Assembly (NCBI RefSeq): GCF_003056305.1
Contig: NZ_PYVX01000001.1
Span: forward strand, 620,001-684,000
Reading direction: 5' to 3'
Source: Halomonas denitrificans
Lineage (GTDB): Bacteria; Pseudomonadota; Gammaproteobacteria; Pseudomonadales; Halomonadaceae
Length of the DNA: 64,000 nucleotides
Shown: piece after piece, positions 60,647 to 64,000 of the stretch
Layout: the number at the start of each line of letters is the position of its first letter
How positions within the stretch are numbered: position 1 is the stretch's first letter
Made by a program: the position numbers and the translations under genes
Notes under the pieces: generated by a model
What the model saw: the letters and a program-made list of their open reading frames with translations, nothing else
Told to the model about the DNA's origin: nothing
The model's database searches: none

Positions 60647-61876
60647 ATGGATACCCCCCCGATCAGCAAATCGCACAAGCTCGAGAACGTCTGCTACGAC
60701 ATTCGCGGCCCGGTGCTCGAGCACGCCAAGCGGCTGGAGGAAGAAGGCCAGCGCATCCTCAAGCTGAACATCGGCAACCCCGCGCCGTTCGGCTTCGAGG
60801 CGCCGGAGGAGATCCTCCAGGACGTGATGCGCAACCTCCCCACCGCCCAGGGCTACTGCGATTCCAAGGGGCTCTACTCGGCGCGCAAGGCGATCATGCA
60901 GGAGTGCCAGCGCAAGGAGATCCCCGGCGTCGGCATCGAGGACATCTACATCGGCAACGGCGTCTCGGAGCTGATCGTTATGGCGCTGCAGTCGCTGCTC
61001 AACGACGGCGACGAGGTGCTGATCCCGGCCCCGGACTATCCGCTGTGGACCGCCGCCGCCAACCTCTCGGGCGGCCACGCCGTGCACTACCGGTGCGACG
61101 AGCAGGCCGACTGGGCGCCGGACATGGACGACATCCGCGCCAAGGTGACCGCCCACACCCGGGCCATCGTGATCATCAACCCCAACAATCCCACCGGCGC
61201 CGTCTACCCGCCGGCGGTGGTGCGCGAGCTGCTCGAGATCGCCCGGGAGCACGACCTGGTGGTGTTCTCCGACGAGATCTACGACAAGATCCTCTACGAC
61301 GGGGTCGAGCACGTCTCCACCGGGGCGCTGGCCGGCGATGACCAGCTGGTGGTGACCATGAACGGGCTCTCCAAGAGCTACCGCTGCGCCGGTTTCCGCA
61401 GCGGCTGGATGATCCTCTCGGGCAACATCGCCAAGCAGCGCGCCGCCGACTTCATCCAGGGGCTGACCATGCTGGCCTCGATGCGCCTGTGCGCCAACGT
61501 GCCGGCGCAGCACGCCATCCAGACGGCGCTGGGCGGCTACCAGTCGATCAACGACCTGATCCTGCCCGGCGGGCGCCTGCTCGCCCAGCGCGACATCACC
61601 GTCGAGAAGCTCAACGCCATTCCCGGGGTCAGCTGCACCCGGCCCAAGGGAGCGCTCTACGCATTCCCGAAGCTCGATCCGAAGGTCTTCAACATCCAGG
61701 ACGACCAGCAGCTGGTGCTCGACCTGCTGCTGCAGGAGAAGATCCTGCTGGTCCAGGGCACGGCCTTCAACTGGCCCGAGCCCGATCACGTGCGCATCGT
61801 CACCCTGCCCTGGGCCGACCAGCTCGAGGATGCCCTGGACCGCTTCGCGCGTTTCCTGTCGCGCTATCGCCAGTAG
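60647..61876 (+). CDS. alaA: Alanine transaminase AlaA
   Basis: 409 residues, fold-type I aminotransferase close to E. coli AlaA (YfbQ), which makes alanine from pyruvate and glutamate. PLP lysine in NGLSKSYRCAGFRSGW (about residue 245), NPNNPTGAVY with the PLP-contact Asn (about 180), and the C-terminal Arg in DHVRIVTLPW. The N-terminus SKSHKLENVCYDIRGP is typical. It lies downstream of ylqF and may be co-transcribed. Confidence 0.93.
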   Translation: MDTPPISKSHKLENVCYDIRGPVLEHAKRLEEEGQRILKLNIGNPAPFGFEAPEEILQDVMRNLPTAQGYCDSKGLYSARKAIMQECQRKEIPGVGIEDIYIGNGVSELIVMALQSLLNDGDEVLIPAPDYPLWTAAANLSGGHAVHYRCDEQADWAPDMDDIRAKVTAHTRAIVIINPNNPTGAVYPPAVVRELLEIAREHDLVVFSDEIYDKILYDGVEHVSTGALAGDDQLVVTMNGLSKSYRCAGFRSGWMILSGNIAKQRAADFIQGLTMLASMRLCANVPAQHAIQTALGGYQSINDLILPGGRLLAQRDITVEKLNAIPGVSCTRPKGALYAFPKLDPKVFNIQDDQQLVLDLLLQEKILLVQGTAFNWPEPDHVRIVTLPWADQLEDALDRFARFLSRYRQ

Positions 61877-61989
61877 CCGCAGCGATCCGGCCCGCCGCTT
61901 GAAACCCGACGGGCCAGCCCGTATCTAAGCAACAGCTTGTGCATGCCGCGTTTTGCGGCACCCCTGACGATGACTGGAGAGTTCCGGCA

Positions 61990-62895
61990 ATGATGAGAAT
62001 CCTGCTGTTCCTGGGCACCAACCTGGCGGTGATCCTGGTGGCCAGCATCACCCTGCGCCTGCTGGGGGTGGAGAGCTACCTGAACGCCCAGGGCATGAAC
62101 TTCAATGCCCTGCTGATCTTCTGCTTCATCTTCGGCATGGCCGGCTCGATGATCTCGCTGTTCATCTCCAAGTGGATGGCCAAGCGCTCGACCGGCACCG
62201 TGGTGATCGAATCGCCCAGCAACTCCACCGAGCAGTGGCTGCTCGATACCGTGGGTGAGCTCGCCCGCGAGGCCGGCATCAAGATGCCGGAGGTGGGCAT
62301 CTTCCCTGCCCAGCAGTCCAACGCCTTCGCCACCGGCTGGAACAAGGACGACGCCCTGGTGGCGGTCTCGGCCGGCCTGCTCAACCGCATGCGCCCCGAG
62401 GAGGTGCGGGCGGTGCTGGCCCACGAGATCGGCCACGTCGCGAACGGCGACATGGTGACCCTGGCGCTGGTGCAGGGGGTGCTCAACACCTTCGTGATGT
62501 TCTTCGCTCGGGTGGTCGCCCACCTGATCGACGGCTTCCTGAAGAGTCGCAGCGACGGCGAGGGCGGCCTCGGGTTCATGGGCTACTTCGCGGTGGTGAT
62601 CGTCGCCGAGATCGTCTTCGGCCTGATCGCCTCGGCCATCGTCGCCTGGTTCTCGCGCTTCCGGGAGTACCGGGCCGACAGCGCCGGCGCTCAGCTCGCC
62701 GGCAGCGGCGCCATGATCAATGCCCTGGCACGGCTCAAGGCCGAGACCGAGATGCCCGACCAGATGCCGGATACACTGCGGGCCATGGCCATCACCAAGG
62801 GCCAGACGCGCTCGCTGATGGAGCGGATGTTCGCCAGCCACCCGCCGCTGGACGATCGCATCCGCGCGCTGAAGGAAGCCGCCTACCGGCAGTGA
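61990..62895 (+). CDS. htpX: Membrane zinc metalloprotease HtpX
   Basis: 301 residues. Two N-terminal TM helices (about 4-24, 34-54) precede the protease domain with HExxH in [12 protein letters not shown] (about residue 140), two more hydrophobic segments, and the third zinc ligand Glu in [11 protein letters not shown]. HtpX degrades misfolded inner-membrane proteins together with FtsH. GGAGAG lies 9 bases before a tandem ATG pair. The length equals the family norm. A strong terminator follows. Confidence 0.95.
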   Translation: MMRILLFLGTNLAVILVASITLRLLGVESYLNAQGMNFNALLIFCFIFGMAGSMISLFISKWMAKRSTGTVVIESPSNSTEQWLLDTVGELAREAGIKMPEVGIFPAQQSNAFATGWNKDDALVAVSAGLLNRMRPEEVRAVLAHEIGHVANGDMVTLALVQGVLNTFVMFFARVVAHLIDGFLKSRSDGEGGLGFMGYFAVVIVAEIVFGLIASAIVAWFSRFREYRADSAGAQLAGSGAMINALARLKAETEMPDQMPDTLRAMAITKGQTRSLMERMFASHPPLDDRIRALKEAAYRQ

Positions 62896-62920
62896 GTTGG
62901 CTTCGCACAGCAGTTCCGAA

Positions 62921-62960
62921 AACGACAGCAGGCCCGCCATTCGGCGGGCCTGCTGTCGTT
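62921..62960. terminator. Bidirectional terminator between htpX and pdxB
   Basis: Perfect 18-bp stem (AACGACAGCAGGCCCGCC and its complement) with loop ATTC, between converging genes. T run is weak (CGTTGGGG), but the stem is exceptionally stable. Confidence 0.8.
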
Positions 62961-62976
62961 GGGGCCAGGGCCGTCC

Positions 62977-64000
62977 TCAGCCGGCGGCGATCCGAAAGCC
63001 CGCACCTGCGAGCAGCGGCTGCAGTTCCCGCGCGCCGTCGCACAGGGCGATCTCGAGGGAGGCGGCCTCCCGACGCAGCGGGTAGCGGGCCCGGCAACCG
63101 TCGAAGCCCTTGGCCATGCCCTGGCGGCGCGCCTCGCGGTGCAGGCCGTCGTGGTCGCGGCGCGGATCATAGACGGCGCGCAGGCAGAGCCGCAGCGCCT
63201 CCTCGGGCGTGAGGCCGCCGTCGAGGGCCAGCCGCGCCACCGGCGGCGGCGGCGCCAGGTCATCGAGGCTCAGGCGCGCCGGCAGGCCGACGTGATGGGC
63301 CAGGGCGCGGTAGATGTGATGGGTGCCGCGCAGCTTGCCGTCCAGGCTGTAGCCGGCGATGTGCGGCGTGGCGATCTCGGCGAGATCGGCCAGGGCGGCA
63401 TCGATGGCCGGCTCCTGCTCCCAGACGTCGAGCACCGCCGTGATATCGCCCTGCCCCGCCAGGCGCTGGCGCAGCGCCCGGCCGTCGACGCAGTCGCCGC
63501 GCCCGGCATTGAGCAGCAGCGTGCCCGGGGCCAGGGCCGCGAGGCGCTGGGCATCCAGCAGGTGACGGGTGGCGTGGGGCCCCTCGCTCACCAGCGGCGT
63601 GTGCAGGCAGAGCACGTCGCACTCGTCGATCAGGGTGTCCAGATCGTGGAAGCGAGCCAGGTCCTCGGCCTCGATGCCCTCTGCTTCCACCCTGGGCGGG
63701 TCGCAGGCCAGGCAGTCGATGCCCATGGCGGTGAGCCGCGAAAGCAGCCGCCCGCCGACGTTGCCGACGCCGACGATGCCGACGCGGCGCTCGAGGAGCC
63801 GGAAGTCGTGGCGCTCGGCCAGGGTCGCGAGGCTTGCCAGCACATAGTCGACCACCGCCTCGGCGTTGCAGCCGGGGGCGCTGGCAAAGGCGATGCCGTG
63901 ATCGGCCAGGGCCCGCTGGTCGACGTGATCGGTGCCGATGGTGCAGGTGCCGACGAAGCGCAGCGGCGAGCCCGCGCGCCGCGCCTCGGCGATCAGCGCC
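62977..64000 (-). CDS. pdxB: Erythronate-4-phosphate dehydrogenase (N-terminus beyond window)
   Basis: The frame is open to the window edge; about 341 codons of a roughly 380-residue protein are present. PdxB oxidises 4-phosphoerythronate in pyridoxal phosphate synthesis. Seen: GTCTIGTDHVD, the NAD motif GIVGVGNVGGRL, the catalytic Arg in LNAGRGDCVDG and catalytic His in IATPHIAGYSLDGK, followed by the PdxB-specific C-terminal dimerisation domain. The last two features separate it from SerA-like paralogues. Confidence 0.93.
   Translation of the reverse strand, partial: ALIAEARRAGSPLRFVGTCTIGTDHVDQRALADHGIAFASAPGCNAEAVVDYVLASLATLAERHDFRLLERRVGIVGVGNVGGRLLSRLTAMGIDCLACDPPRVEAEGIEAEDLARFHDLDTLIDECDVLCLHTPLVSEGPHATRHLLDAQRLAALAPGTLLLNAGRGDCVDGRALRQRLAGQGDITAVLDVWEQEPAIDAALADLAEIATPHIAGYSLDGKLRGTHHIYRALAHHVGLPARLSLDDLAPPPPVARLALDGGLTPEEALRLCLRAVYDPRRDHDGLHREARRQGMAKGFDGCRARYPLRREAASLEIALCDGARELQPLLAGAGFRIAAG

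Overview
The window is a GC-rich gammaproteobacterial chromosome segment. Gene content (TRAP transport of organic anions, acrylate, sulfonate and phosphonate catabolism, a possible route to glycine betaine, AlaA/HtpX/PdxB/QueF housekeeping genes) best fits a marine or halophilic Halomonadaceae such as Halomonas. That placement is inferred from the genes and base composition; no rRNA is present.

Layout. 0-8.9 kb: a truncated YhiN-type flavoprotein, an RND efflux pair, a DUF3617 protein, an MFS carrier, and an acrylate module (acuI, acuR) with two copies of one palindromic operator. 9.0-18.8 kb: an eight-gene minus-strand operon with a divergent LysR regulator: L-cysteate sulfo-lyase (CuyA), a HisD/HpsN-like dehydrogenase, a DegT aminotransferase, a TRAP importer, an Asp/Glu-type racemase and a YeiH-type sulfite/sulfate exporter. 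I read it as complete sulfonate import, conversion, desulfonation and sulfite export, with cysteinolate/cysteate as the best-fitting substrates. 18.9-23.1 kb: a universal stress protein and an HprSR/CusSR-like two-component system divergent from a haem-binding-like protein and an exported hydroxyisourate hydrolase, with an HprR-like box between. 23.1-27.4 kb: MocR regulator, ccoG, an OYE-family reductase.

27.5-34.8 kb: an intergenic pair of promoter-like 49-bp repeats around a strong terminator, two unrecognised ORFs, then two phosphonate routes: a TmpA/TmpB-like oxygenase pair and phnW/phnX, with two LysR regulators. 34.9-39.4 kb: an accessory island between scraps of umuC and an S24 phage-type repressor, holding a frameshifted membrane protein, an SRAP protein, an OLD-like ATPase/TOPRIM protein and a TM-WYL-BRCT protein, partly in AT-rich DNA. 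39.9-49.8 kb: a partly decayed metal-response island with two MerR-type long-spacer promoters but no merR gene, followed by a HlyD/ABC-2 export operon.

49.9-64 kb: tRNA-Ser, a thioesterase-like and a nitroreductase gene, queF with a YadGH-like ABC exporter, then a convergent thiamine-responsive module: one TPP riboswitch leads into a sodium:solute symporter, and a second, on the other strand, leads into an SDR plus flavin monooxygenase operon. A three-fold tRNA-Gly/tRNA-Glu array with a near-consensus promoter follows, then msrB, ylqF, alaA, htpX and a truncated pdxB.

Candidates for undescribed biology are, in order: the CuyA/HisD-like/racemase/TRAP operon, the TPP-riboswitch-controlled symporter-monooxygenase-SDR set, the 34.9-39.4 kb island, and the repeat/terminator RNA module at 27.7 kb.
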